From NCBI GenBank assembly GCA_937952305.1, contig CALFZO010000053.1, forward strand, positions 161,587 through 225,586: DNA of 64,000 nt, in the 5' to 3' direction. Shown piece after piece: positions 44,292-53,192 of this stretch. Made by a program: the position numbers and the translations under genes. This DNA comes from an uncultured Anaerolineales bacterium (GTDB lineage: Bacteria; Chloroflexota; Anaerolineae; Anaerolineales; UBA6663). The notes under the pieces are model-generated. The model saw only the letters and a program-made list of their open reading frames with translations, had not been told where the DNA came from and did not search any database. Within the stretch, counting starts at the first letter, position 1; the number at the start of each line of letters is the position of its first letter.

Positions 44292-45560
44292 CTAGCTCGG
44301 CAGCGCCAGCCCCGGCTCCGGCTGAGCCAGCAGACTCTCGTAGAGCGCCACCACCCGCCCGGCCACCCGCTCCCAACTGTACTCGTGCGCGTACTCGGCC
44401 GCGCGGCCGCCCAGCCGCGCGCGCAGCAATGGATCAGTGATGATGGCGCAGATCCGGTCGGCCAGTGCGCCCGGATCCCGGTCCGGGACATGAAAGCCGG
44501 TCTCGCCATCCTTGATCAGGAACGCCAGCCCGCCCACCTCGGACGCGATCACGGGCGTGCCGCAGGCCATGGCCTCCAGCGCCACCATCCCAAACGACTC
44601 ATAGTGCGACGGCATCACCACCGCGTCCGCGGCGGCGTAATAATCCGGCAGGGTGTCCTGATCCTGCTTGCCCAGGAACGTGACCATGCCTTCCAGCCCC
44701 AGTTCCAGCCGCAGCGCCTTGATGCGTTCCATCTCCTCGTTGCGGACAACCGCCGCCGCGTCCGGGTCGCCGCCGATGATGGAAAGCGCCAATTGGCGGC
44801 ACTGGCACACGCCGCGGTCCCGCAGTTGGGCCAGCGCGCGCAGCAGCGTCTCCAGGCCCTTCAACGGCTCGATCCGGCCCACGAACAGCAGCAGGATGCG
44901 GTCTGCGTCCACGCCGATGCGGCGCTTGGCCTCGTCCGCCGGGCGCGGGTAGAACAAGCTCAGGTCCACCCCGGGCGGGATCACGGAGACGTGGCCGACC
45001 TCGGCCCGGTAAAGCCACTGCAGCTGGGCCAGTTCGGCCGGCGTGGCCGCGATGATGCGGTCCGCCTGGCGGATCAGCTCGGTCTCCACCTCCACGCGCA
45101 GCGCGCTCTCGCGCTCGCCCTCGGTCTGGGCGATGCGGTTCTTCATCAGGCCGAGCGTGTGGAACATCAGCGCGAACGGCGCGCCCCAGGCGGCGCGCAG
45201 GCTGCGGGCAGCCACGCCGGAGAGCCAGTAATGCGCGTGGATGAGATCGTAGTGCAGGTTGTTGGCGCGCGCGAACTCCCGGATCCCGCCCACAAACTCC
45301 GGCACGTGTTGATAGAGGACTTCTTTGGGACGAGGCACCTCCGGCCCGGCCGGGACGTGGACGACGCGGTTGCCGAAGCCCAGGTCTTCCTTCACGTGCG
45401 GCTGGTGTTCATCCTGGGAACGCGTAAACACGTCCACGGCCAGCCCGCGCCGCCCCAGGGCGCGCGTCAGATCCCGCACATAAACGTTCATGCCGCCGGT
45501 ATCTTTGCCGCCCAGCGTCGCCAACGGACAAGTGTGATAGGAGAGCATCGCGATACGCAT
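44292..45560 (-). CDS. Family 4 glycosyltransferase (MshA/SPS-like)
   Basis: The 422-residue GT-B enzyme has GGMNVYVRDLTRALGRRG at the N-terminus, FVGRIEPLKGLETLL and the E-x7-E motif in YESFGMVALEAMACGTPV. It resembles D-inositol-3-phosphate glycosyltransferases (mycothiol pathway) and sucrose-phosphate synthases; the acceptor cannot be told. No other mycothiol genes are seen. It is divergent from the REC-ParA gene. Confidence 0.9.
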   Translation of the reverse strand: MRIAMLSYHTCPLATLGGKDTGGMNVYVRDLTRALGRRGLAVDVFTRSQDEHQPHVKEDLGFGNRVVHVPAGPEVPRPKEVLYQHVPEFVGGIREFARANNLHYDLIHAHYWLSGVAARSLRAAWGAPFALMFHTLGLMKNRIAQTEGERESALRVEVETELIRQADRIIAATPAELAQLQWLYRAEVGHVSVIPPGVDLSLFYPRPADEAKRRIGVDADRILLLFVGRIEPLKGLETLLRALAQLRDRGVCQCRQLALSIIGGDPDAAAVVRNEEMERIKALRLELGLEGMVTFLGKQDQDTLPDYYAAADAVVMPSHYESFGMVALEAMACGTPVIASEVGGLAFLIKDGETGFHVPDRDPGALADRICAIITDPLLRARLGGRAAEYAHEYSWERVAGRVVALYESLLAQPEPGLALPS

Positions 45561-45699
45561 GCGGAGAATTGTATCAGCGCCGGCGTCGCCAAATCGGAGA
45601 GAATCGCCTGCATTTGATCGCCGGCCGAACCGAAACCGGCTCGGCTGCCGCGCTGACGTTGTGCATCTTTGATTTTGGTTTGCCCAACCGGGCGCCTCA

Positions 45700-45708
45700 T
45701 GCTACACT
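45700..45708 (+). promoter_or_regulatory. Extended -10 promoter of the REC-ParA operon
   Basis: TGC-TACACT (hexamer 45703-45708) with a weak -35 TTTGCC (18-nt spacer), about 100 nt before the ATG at 45807. Confidence 0.5.
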
Positions 45709-45806
45709 CCGGGTGAACAAGGCTTATACTTCCGTCCGCGTCCCCCACTGCGCCTGCGCCCTGGCGCGTCGGAAGCCAGGACGCGCACCCACACCAACGG
45801 AACGGC

Positions 45807-46958
45807 ATGGCCGAGAAAATCCTGATCGTCGACGACGACCTTGACACCCTGAAACTGGTAGGCCTGATCCTCCAGCGCCATGGCTACCTGATCGTCGCGG
45901 CCAACGGCGGCACGCAAGCCCTGGCCAAAGCCGTCACCGAGCGTCCGGACATCATCCTGCTGGACGTGATGATGCCGGACATGGACGGCTACGAGGTCAC
46001 CCGCCGGCTGCGCGCCGACACCTCGGTCGCCCATATCCCGATCATCATGTTCACGGCCAAGACCTTGTTGGATGACAAGGTCGCCGGGTTTGAGGCCGGC
46101 GCCGACGACTACCTCACCAAGCCCACCCACCCGGCCGAGCTGGTGGCGCACGTTAAGGCGCTGCTGGCCCGCTCGGCGGCCACGCGCGCTTACGTCCCGG
46201 CCGAACACGCCCGCGTCATCGGCTTCATCGGCGCCAAGGGCGGCGTCGGCACCACCACCGTCGCCATCAACGTCGCCGCCGCCATGGCCCAGACCGGGCA
46301 GGAGACCATCCTGGCCGACCTGCGCCCCGGCAATGGCTCGGCCGGCCTGATGCTCGGCCTGACCCAGGCCAACAGCCTGGCCGCCCTGGCCTCCAAGCCC
46401 ATCGGCGATCTCAACCAGCGGGCCGTCAACGCCCAGTTGGTTTCGCACGCCTGCGGCATCCGCGTGCTGCAGTCCGCGCCGGTCCCGCGCGAGGCGGCCC
46501 TGGCCAACAACGTCGCCCAGCTGGAGGCCGTGGTCAAGGTGCTGACCGGCATGTGCAAACTGCTGCTGCTGGACCTGGGCACCGGCATCACCGATGCCAA
46601 CCGGCGCCTGCTGCCGCTGTGCGAGCACTTCGTGACGGTCACCGACCAGACGCGCGTAGCCCTGCTCCAGACCAAAGCTCTGCTGACCGACATCGCCGCG
46701 CTCGGCCTCTCGCCGGCCAAGGTCGACGTGGTGGCCGTCAACCGCGCCCCGGCCAGCAATCAGCTGTCCTGGTCCAGCGCCGAGCAGCTGGTGGGGCAGA
46801 AAGTGGCGCTCGTCATCACGCCGGCCGTCGAGCTGGCCTACCAGGCCTCCGATGTCGGCACGCCGATGCTGCTCTTGCGGCCGGACAGTCTGACGGCCGA
46901 CCAGTTCCGCAACTTATCCAACCAGCTGCTCCAGAAGGTGCGGCCCTCCGGCTCATGA
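45807..46958 (+). CDS. Response regulator receiver-ParA/CpaE-like ATPase fusion
   Basis: The 383-residue protein has a receiver domain (1-120; phosphoacceptor D53 in LLDVMMPDMDG, K in MFTAKT) and a MinD/ParA-like ATPase (about 135-380; deviant Walker A GAKGGVGTTT, LLLLDLGTG). This REC-ATPase layout is CpaE-like (pole localisation or pilus assembly), but no pilus genes lie nearby. It overlaps the sirtuin gene by 4 nt (ATGA) and probably works with the histidine kinase two genes downstream. Confidence 0.9.
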   Translation: MAEKILIVDDDLDTLKLVGLILQRHGYLIVAANGGTQALAKAVTERPDIILLDVMMPDMDGYEVTRRLRADTSVAHIPIIMFTAKTLLDDKVAGFEAGADDYLTKPTHPAELVAHVKALLARSAATRAYVPAEHARVIGFIGAKGGVGTTTVAINVAAAMAQTGQETILADLRPGNGSAGLMLGLTQANSLAALASKPIGDLNQRAVNAQLVSHACGIRVLQSAPVPREAALANNVAQLEAVVKVLTGMCKLLLLDLGTGITDANRRLLPLCEHFVTVTDQTRVALLQTKALLTDIAALGLSPAKVDVVAVNRAPASNQLSWSSAEQLVGQKVALVITPAVELAYQASDVGTPMLLLRPDSLTADQFRNLSNQLLQKVRPSGS

Positions 46959-47728
46959 TCGCCCTGGACGAGCAGGTGGCGCGGGCGGCCGACCTCCTGC
47001 GGCCAGCCCGTGCGGCCGTCGCTTTCACCGGCGCCGGCCTCTCCACTCACTCCGGCATCCCCGACTTCCGCAGCCCGGGCTCTGGGCTGTGGGAAGAGCG
47101 CGACCCCTTTGAGTTCGCGTCGCTGTCGGCGTTCCGCTACCACCCGGAGAAGTTCTTCGCCTGGGTGCGTCCGCTGGCCGCCCTGATCCACCAGGCCCAG
47201 CCCAACTCCGCCCACCGGGCGGTGGCCGCCCTGGAGGCGGCCGGCCACCTGCAGGCCGTTATCACGCAGAACATCGACGGCCTGCACAAGCGGGCCGGCA
47301 GCCGGCACGTCTACGAGATCCACGGCACGCTGGATACCGCCACCTGCCGCGAGTGCCATCGGACGGTGCCGGGCCGGATGCCGCTGGAGCGCTTCATCCA
47401 TGAGGGTGTGCTGCCGGTGTGCGAAGCCTGCGGCGGGATCCTCAAGCCGGACGTCATCCTGATGGAGGAACAGCTGCCGGCCCAGATCTTTCACCAGGCG
47501 CGCGAGGCGGCGCGGGCCGCCGACGTGATGCTCGTGCTGGGTTCGTCGCTGGAAGTGCTGCCGGCCGCCGGCCTGCCGATGGAGGCGCTGCGCTTCGGGG
47601 CGCGCCTGATCGTGATCAACCTCGGCCCGACCTACCTGGACGAGCGCGCCGACCTGCACATCCACGCCGATGTGGCCGAGGTGCTGCCGCAGATCGGGGC
47701 GGCGCTGGGGATCTCCGTGCATGCCTGA
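46955..47728 (+). CDS. NAD-dependent deacylase (sirtuin)
   Basis: The 257-residue Sir2 protein has GAGLSTHSGIPDFRSPGSG, the catalytic His in YEIHGTL, QNIDGLHK, and a four-cysteine zinc site (C-R-E-C and C-E-A-C). It removes acyl groups from lysine with NAD. The ATG overlaps the REC-ParA stop and its end overlaps the kinase start by 8 nt, so all three are one operon. Confidence 0.95.
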   Translation: MIALDEQVARAADLLRPARAAVAFTGAGLSTHSGIPDFRSPGSGLWEERDPFEFASLSAFRYHPEKFFAWVRPLAALIHQAQPNSAHRAVAALEAAGHLQAVITQNIDGLHKRAGSRHVYEIHGTLDTATCRECHRTVPGRMPLERFIHEGVLPVCEACGGILKPDVILMEEQLPAQIFHQAREAARAADVMLVLGSSLEVLPAAGLPMEALRFGARLIVINLGPTYLDERADLHIHADVAEVLPQIGAALGISVHA

Positions 47729-48926
47729 GAACGCCGGCGCGCCCGTGCCGCAGCCGCGCCTGGAGCGCCTGATCGAGATCAGCCAGACCCTGGCCTCGAC
47801 CCTCGATCACCACAAGCTGCTGCGCAACATCATCTTCGCGGCCAAGGAGTTGACCGATTCCGAGGCCGCCTCGATCCTGCTGGCCGACACCCAATCCGGT
47901 GAGCTGCGCTTTGAGGCCACCACCAACATCGCCGCGTCCCAGATGGAAGGTCTGGTCATCCCGCTCGGGAGCAGCATCGCCGGCTGGATCTTCACCAACA
48001 ACCTGCCGCTGGTGGTGCCGGACACCGCCCAGGACCCGCGCTGGAACCGCAGCATCGACCCCAAGGTCGCGTTCGTCACCCGGTCCATCCTGGGCGTCCC
48101 GCTGGCGCACCGCGACAAGCCGATCGGCGTGCTGCAGGCGCTCAACAAGCGCGCCGGCGCCTTCAACGACGACGACGTCGCCACGCTCAAGACCCTGGCC
48201 TCCCAGGCCGCCATCGCCATCGTCAACGCGCGCCTGTTCCAGCAGTCTGACCTGATCTCGGAGATGGTCCATGAACTGCGCACCCCGCTCGGCGCAATCA
48301 TGGCCACCAGCCACCTGCTCCAACGCGCCAACCTGCCGGAGGCCAAGCGCACGGAGCTGGTCCGCACCATCCAGCGCGAAACCGAGCGCCTGACCACCAT
48401 GACCACGGACTTCCTGGACATGGCCCGGCTAGAGTCCGGCCGCATGCGCTTCAAGCGCGAGCCGTTCGACCTGCCGGAGCTGATCCATGAATCGGTGGAC
48501 GTGGTCCGGCCGCAGGCGGCCGCGCGCGGGATCACGCTTCACGCGGAGGTGGCGCCGGAACTGACCACCCTGGTCAGCGACCGCGGCAAGCTCAAGCAGG
48601 TGCTGCTCAACCTGCTGACCAACGCCGTCAAGTACAACCACGAACACGGCCGCGTCACGGTCGCCGCGGTGCTCACGCCGGACGGCCAGCTGGCGCGCGT
48701 CAGCGTCACCGACACGGGCAAGGGCATCCCGCCCGAGGCGATGAAGAACATGTTTCAGAAATTCTTCCGTGTGCCGGACAGTGAGGGCTACGCCTCCGGC
48801 ACCGGTCTGGGCCTGGCCGTGGCGAAGAAGATCGTGGAGGTCCTCGGCGGCGAGATGCGCGTCGAATCAGAGGTGGGCGTGGGCAGCACCTTCTGGTTCA
48901 CCCAGCCCCTGGACGTGAAGGAATAA
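47721..48926 (+). CDS. GAF-domain sensor histidine kinase
   Basis: The 401-residue soluble kinase has a GAF domain (about 20-170), HisKA with H184 in EMVHELRTPLGAIMA, and HATPase_c (N box LKQVLLNLLTNAVKYN, DTGKGIPPE, GTGLGLAVAKKIVE). No membrane segment, so it senses an internal signal. It is the likely kinase for the REC domain encoded two genes upstream. ATG 47721 overlaps the sirtuin stop. Confidence 0.93.
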   Translation: MPENAGAPVPQPRLERLIEISQTLASTLDHHKLLRNIIFAAKELTDSEAASILLADTQSGELRFEATTNIAASQMEGLVIPLGSSIAGWIFTNNLPLVVPDTAQDPRWNRSIDPKVAFVTRSILGVPLAHRDKPIGVLQALNKRAGAFNDDDVATLKTLASQAAIAIVNARLFQQSDLISEMVHELRTPLGAIMATSHLLQRANLPEAKRTELVRTIQRETERLTTMTTDFLDMARLESGRMRFKREPFDLPELIHESVDVVRPQAAARGITLHAEVAPELTTLVSDRGKLKQVLLNLLTNAVKYNHEHGRVTVAAVLTPDGQLARVSVTDTGKGIPPEAMKNMFQKFFRVPDSEGYASGTGLGLAVAKKIVEVLGGEMRVESEVGVGSTFWFTQPLDVKE

Positions 48927-48936
48927 GCCCCCGGCC

Positions 48937-49431
48937 TCAGGCCCGCCGCTCGGCCAGCACCCCGGCCAGCGCCCGCAGCCCCAGCAGATAAGACCGCCAG
49001 CCGAAGCCCTTAATCGAACCGACGCAGACCGGCGCCGTCAGCGAGCGGTGCCGGAATTCCTCGCGCGCGTCGGTGTTGGAGAGGTGCACCTCCACCGTGG
49101 GCAGACCACAGGCCGCGATGGCGTCCCGCAGCGCCACCGACGTGTGCGTGAACCCGCCCGGGTTGATGACCACGCCGGCCGCCCAGCCGCGGGCGGCGTG
49201 CAAGGCGTCGATCAGCACGCCCTCATGGTTGGATTGCAGGGCGCGCACGCCCAGGCCAAGCGCGGCGGCTTCCGCGCTCAGAGCCGCGTCGATGTCGGCC
49301 AGCGTGGTGCGGCCATAGACCGCCGGCTCGCGCGTGCCGAGGAGATTGAGATTAGGCCCGTGCAGCACCAACACCTGCGGCACCGCCGCCCTGCTCCGGC
49401 CTGCAATTCGGACTGATTTCATCTTAGCCAT
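48937..49431 (-). CDS. aroQ: Type II 3-dehydroquinate dehydratase
   Basis: The 164-residue enzyme has the type II signature HGPNLNLLGTREPAVYG (catalytic Tyr), VINPGGFTHTSVALRDA and EVHLSNTDAREEFRHRS. It performs the third shikimate step, which the large aro operon (51.6-60.1 kb) lacks, so together they complete the path. It lies alone on the minus strand, convergent with the kinase gene, and is probably regulated separately. Confidence 0.95.
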   Translation of the reverse strand: MAKMKSVRIAGRSRAAVPQVLVLHGPNLNLLGTREPAVYGRTTLADIDAALSAEAAALGLGVRALQSNHEGVLIDALHAARGWAAGVVINPGGFTHTSVALRDAIAACGLPTVEVHLSNTDAREEFRHRSLTAPVCVGSIKGFGWRSYLLGLRALAGVLAERRA

Positions 49432-49548
49432 TCAATTCCTCCAGAGGCCGCCGAGCTGGGCCCAGCCGGCGCCATTATCGCACGGACGCGAGGCTTTCTC
49501 TGCCGGGCTGCTAACCAAAGTAATATATGGCGCCCGACAGCACGCGGC

Positions 49549-49554
49549 TATAAT
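49549..49554 (+). promoter_or_regulatory. -10 element of the Ser/Thr kinase gene
   Basis: Perfect TATAAT lies 48 nt before the ATG at 49603. No clear -35 was identified. Confidence 0.5.
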
Positions 49555-49602
49555 CCGGCGAAGGCGCGTTGAAAAAGAAGGGGCAGCCGGCGCCGCGCGA
49601 CT

Positions 49603-51627
49603 ATGATTCCGAGACAGATTGGCCGCTACGAAATCGTGGGTGAGCTTGGCCGGGGCGGTATGGCCACCGTCTACCTGGCGCGCGACCCGTACTTCAAACG
49701 CGATGTCGCCCTCAAGGTGCTGCCCCGCGAATTCCTGCACGAGGCGAACTTCCGCGTGCGCTTCGAACGTGAGGCGCAGACCATCGCCGCGCTGGAGCAT
49801 CCGGCCATCGTGCCGGTCTACGATTACGGCGAGCAGGACGGTCAGCCGTTCATCGTCATGCGCTTCATGGCCGGCGGTTCACTCGCCGACCGGCTCAAGC
49901 ACGGCGCCGTCAAGCTAACCGAAGCGGCGCGCATCCTGGCCCGTCTGGCGCCGGCCCTGGACGCCGCCCACGCCAAGGGCCTGATCCACCGCGACCTCAA
50001 GCCCGGCAACATCCTCTTCGACCAACACGGCAACCCACACATCGCCGACTTCGGCCTGGTGAAGTTGAGCGAGACGAACGCTACCGTAACCGGCGCCCTG
50101 TTGGTGGGGACGCCCGCCTACATGAGCCCCGAGCAGGCGCGCGGCCTCCGCGAGATCGACGGGCGCAGCGACCTGTACTCCCTGGGCGTGATCCTGTTCG
50201 AGATGCTGACCGGCGTCACGCCCTATAGTGCCGACACGCCCATGGGCCTGGTGGTCAAGCACATCACTGACCCGGTGCCGCTCATCCTTAAGGTTCGGCC
50301 GGACCTGCCGCCAGGCTGCGAGACCGTGATCGCGCGCACGCTGGCCAAGGAGCCGGGGCAGCGCTTCGCATCTGCCACGGACATGGCTTTCGCGCTGGAG
50401 CGTATTGCCGGCGAGGGCGGCGCGGCGCCCACGGCACCGACGGCCGGCGCCCACCCTGTTGAGACGGCCACGGTCCAGCTTCCGAACTCGCTGGCAGCTA
50501 CTCGCGCGCTCACGCCGCCGAGCTCGCGCCCAGCCGAGGCGGCCACCCCCCAACTCCCGAACTCGCTGGTGGCCACGCGCGCGCTGGTGTCCCCCGCTCC
50601 GCCGGACGAACAGCCGCTGGAAACAGGCCGGGCCACTGCCCCGCGCCAGCTCACGCGCCCGCAACTGGGGTTGGCCCTGGCGGGAGTCTTCGCGCTCCTG
50701 ATCCTGCTGCTTGCGGGCCTGGCCGCCGCCGCGGCGCGGACGCCGGCAATGACGCCGGGCCTGGCCGTGATCGCTGGCTCGGCCGCAGCCACCGATGTGC
50801 CTTTTGTCCTGCTGACCAACCTGCCTTCGGCAACAGCGCCCACTATTCTGCCGGCGCCCTCCACCACGAGCACGAGCGCAGCCGCACCCACGGACGCTGA
50901 AACCACCAGCGCGTCCACATCCGGCGGTCACGCCAGCATGCCGCCGGCCGCCTCAGCGACGACGGCTGCGGCCACGGCTTCACCCAGTGCGACGACCGCG
51001 CCCAACGCCACGGCGTCGCCGAGCGCGCCCGGAGTCACCACCTCGACGCCGGGTGCAACTCTGGTCCAATCAACGGCGACCGTCACAACGCCAGCCGCCA
51101 GCCCGCGCAACCCAACCGTCACGGTCGGCCCAGGCACGCCGACGAGCACGCCAACCGGCGCGCCAACGGCGACGTGGACGCTCACCCGAACTCTTACGCC
51201 CACCCCGCCGTCCACGGCAACGCCGACCGCTACCGCCACAGCCACGGCCACGGCCTCGCCGACGCCCACCGCGACGGCCACACCGGCGGAGGCCCAGCCG
51301 CCGGCGATCGGCGGCTTCAAAGTCAAGCCGCGCGACGTGAGGCCGGGCGATTGCGCCGTCACCTTCAGCGCCGACATCACGGACGCTTCCGGGGTGGCGG
51401 CCGCAGCGGTGCGCTGGATCTCTTACAACTCGGCCGCGACGGCGGTGTTAGAGGGTGCTAAGCCGATGAGCGTTGACGCGGGCGACACTTGGGCCGCGAT
51501 CTTCACGGTCACGATTCCGGACGGCGGCTATTTGCAGTGGACGGTGGCCGCCACCGACACGGTCGGCAACGCCGCGAACACGGCCAGCGGCATCCGCATC
51601 GACGCCAAGGGCGGCGCCTGCCCCTAA
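49603..51627 (+). CDS. Membrane Ser/Thr protein kinase with extracytoplasmic domain
   Basis: The 674-residue protein has a Hanks-type kinase domain (1-265: ELGRGGMATVYLAR, K38, HRDLKPGN, ADFGLVK, SPE), a linker with a near-duplicate unit (QLPNSLAATRAL and QLPNSLVATRAL), one membrane helix (about 350-373), a long Thr/Pro/Ser-rich stalk (about 420-565) and a C-terminal beta-sandwich-like domain (about 566-674). There are no PASTA repeats. It should sense an outside cue and phosphorylate cytosolic proteins. The stalk length and composition suggest glycosylation. Confidence 0.92.
   Translation: MIPRQIGRYEIVGELGRGGMATVYLARDPYFKRDVALKVLPREFLHEANFRVRFEREAQTIAALEHPAIVPVYDYGEQDGQPFIVMRFMAGGSLADRLKHGAVKLTEAARILARLAPALDAAHAKGLIHRDLKPGNILFDQHGNPHIADFGLVKLSETNATVTGALLVGTPAYMSPEQARGLREIDGRSDLYSLGVILFEMLTGVTPYSADTPMGLVVKHITDPVPLILKVRPDLPPGCETVIARTLAKEPGQRFASATDMAFALERIAGEGGAAPTAPTAGAHPVETATVQLPNSLAATRALTPPSSRPAEAATPQLPNSLVATRALVSPAPPDEQPLETGRATAPRQLTRPQLGLALAGVFALLILLLAGLAAAAARTPAMTPGLAVIAGSAAATDVPFVLLTNLPSATAPTILPAPSTTSTSAAAPTDAETTSASTSGGHASMPPAASATTAAATASPSATTAPNATASPSAPGVTTSTPGATLVQSTATVTTPAASPRNPTVTVGPGTPTSTPTGAPTATWTLTRTLTPTPPSTATPTATATATATASPTPTATATPAEAQPPAIGGFKVKPRDVRPGDCAVTFSADITDASGVAAAAVRWISYNSAATAVLEGAKPMSVDAGDTWAAIFTVTIPDGGYLQWTVAATDTVGNAANTASGIRIDAKGGACP
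50461..50592 (+). repeat. Imperfect tandem repeat in the kinase linker
   Basis: Two similar copies (about 50461-50517 and 50536-50592) encode the QLPNSL-x-ATRAL unit. Synonymous and non-synonymous changes between copies show the duplication is not very recent. Confidence 0.6.
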
Positions 51628-51646
51628 ACACACCTCCAGCGCCGGC

Positions 51647-53185
51647 CTACGCCGCAAGCGCAGTCAGCGCGGTCAGCGCCTCCCGCAGGGCGGCCTCGTC
51701 CACGTCGATCCCCCAGGTTACTTCACCCAGGCGGCGCGGCAGCGCGAACTTCAGCCGGCCGCCGGCCTTCTTCTTGTCGGCGCTCATCAACGCACGGATG
51801 CGCTCCGGCGCCAGCCCCGGACAGCGCGTGGGCAGACCCACTCTGCTCAGCACCCGGTCGAGACGGTCCGCCAGGCCGGCCTCGGCCAGGCCCAGCCGCT
51901 CGGCCAGGTGTGCTTCGGCGCTCAGGCCGATCGCCACCGCCTCGCCGTGCAAGAACGCGAACTCGGAGGCGGCCTCCACCCCGTGGCCGATCGTGTGGCC
52001 GAGGTTGAGGGCCGCCCGCTGGCCGCGCTCAAAGGGATCGGCCTCCACCACCCGGATCTTGACGCGGATGGCGCGCTCCAATTGCTCCAGGTTCCCGAAG
52101 GCCGGCCCGGTCTCCAGGGCCGTGAAGAGCTCGGCGTCGCCGATGAGGCCGTGTTTGATGACCTCGGCCAGGCCGGCGGCGGTCTCGCGCGGCGGCAGCG
52201 TAGCCAGCGTCAGCGGATCGGAGATGACGAGCGCCGGCGGGTGAAAGGCCCCCACCAGGTTCTTGCCCTGCGGCAGGTCCACGCCGGTCTTGCCGCCCAG
52301 GCTGGCGTCCACCATCGCCAGCAGCGTGGTGGGGACGTTGGCCCAGCGCACGCCGCGCAGATATGTCGCCGCCGCGAAACCGACCATGTCTCCGATGACG
52401 CCGCCGCCGACGGCGACTAGCAGCCCGGCGCGGTCCAGGCCGTGCGTGAGGCAGGCGTCGTAGATCAGGCGGACCGTGTCCAGCGTCTTGTGCGGCTCAC
52501 CGGCCGGCAGCACCAGCCGCGGCAGGGCCGGCGCCGGATCGAGGGCGCGCGCCACATTCTCATCGGTCACCAACAGGGCCGCGCCGGTCAGGGCGTGCTC
52601 GGCCAGCAGCGCGGGCAGACGCTCCAGCAAACCATAGCCCAGGACGATAGCGTGGCGCAGGCCGGGCGCGTCCACGGTCAGCGGACGCGGCGCCAGTTGG
52701 GCCACAATCGCGTCGGCCACCTGCTCCACGCTGCGGCCGGTGGTCTCGATCTGCGCGGGGAAGGACGCGTACAGGGTCCGGCGCGCGGCCAACAAAGCCT
52801 GCAGCCGCCCGGCCGGGTCATCGCCGGCCAGCAGCGGCCGCCCGCCGTCCGCGTGCAGGCGGGCCAGGAGCGCGTCCGCCGAGGCGCGCAGGCAGAAGAC
52901 CGGGCCGGTGCATTCCAGCCGGGCGCGGTTGGCCGGGTCTAGAAAGGCGCCGCCGCCCGGCGCGATCACCAGGCCGGACTGCGCGGCCAACTCAGCGCAG
53001 ATCTCGGCCTCCAGACGCCGGAAGCCGGCCTCGCCGCGCTCGGCGAAGAGCTGCGGGATGGTGCGGCCGGCGCGCGCCGCGATCAGGATGTCGGCGTCCA
53101 CAAAGGCGCGGCCCAGGCGCTGGGCCAGCACCTGACCAACGCTGGTCTTGCCGGACCCGGGCGGGCCGTACAGGATGATGTTCAT
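51647..53185 (-). CDS. aroKB: Shikimate kinase-3-dehydroquinate synthase fusion (AroKB)
   Basis: The 512-residue protein joins an N-terminal shikimate kinase (1-170: GPPGSGKTS, VDADILIA, GEAGFRRLE, APGGGAFLD) and a C-terminal dehydroquinate synthase (about 175-512: VGGGVIGDMVGFAAATYLRG, GGKTGVDLPQGKNLVGAFH, EVIKHG, NLGHTIGHGVE). It performs pathway steps 2 and 5. It is last in the aro operon, 7 nt after aroC. The longer upstream in-frame extension is aroC antisense-frame sequence, so ATG 53185 is used. Confidence 0.95.
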   Translation of the reverse strand: MNIILYGPPGSGKTSVGQVLAQRLGRAFVDADILIAARAGRTIPQLFAERGEAGFRRLEAEICAELAAQSGLVIAPGGGAFLDPANRARLECTGPVFCLRASADALLARLHADGGRPLLAGDDPAGRLQALLAARRTLYASFPAQIETTGRSVEQVADAIVAQLAPRPLTVDAPGLRHAIVLGYGLLERLPALLAEHALTGAALLVTDENVARALDPAPALPRLVLPAGEPHKTLDTVRLIYDACLTHGLDRAGLLVAVGGGVIGDMVGFAAATYLRGVRWANVPTTLLAMVDASLGGKTGVDLPQGKNLVGAFHPPALVISDPLTLATLPPRETAAGLAEVIKHGLIGDAELFTALETGPAFGNLEQLERAIRVKIRVVEADPFERGQRAALNLGHTIGHGVEAASEFAFLHGEAVAIGLSAEAHLAERLGLAEAGLADRLDRVLSRVGLPTRCPGLAPERIRALMSADKKKAGGRLKFALPRRLGEVTWGIDVDEAALREALTALTALAA

Positions 53186-53192
53186 GGCGCGG

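Noticed and set aside
44292..45560. Mycothiol biosynthesis (MshA) assignment
   Set aside because: Similarity to MshA is general for GT4 enzymes; no mshB, mshC or mshD was seen, so the name is withheld.
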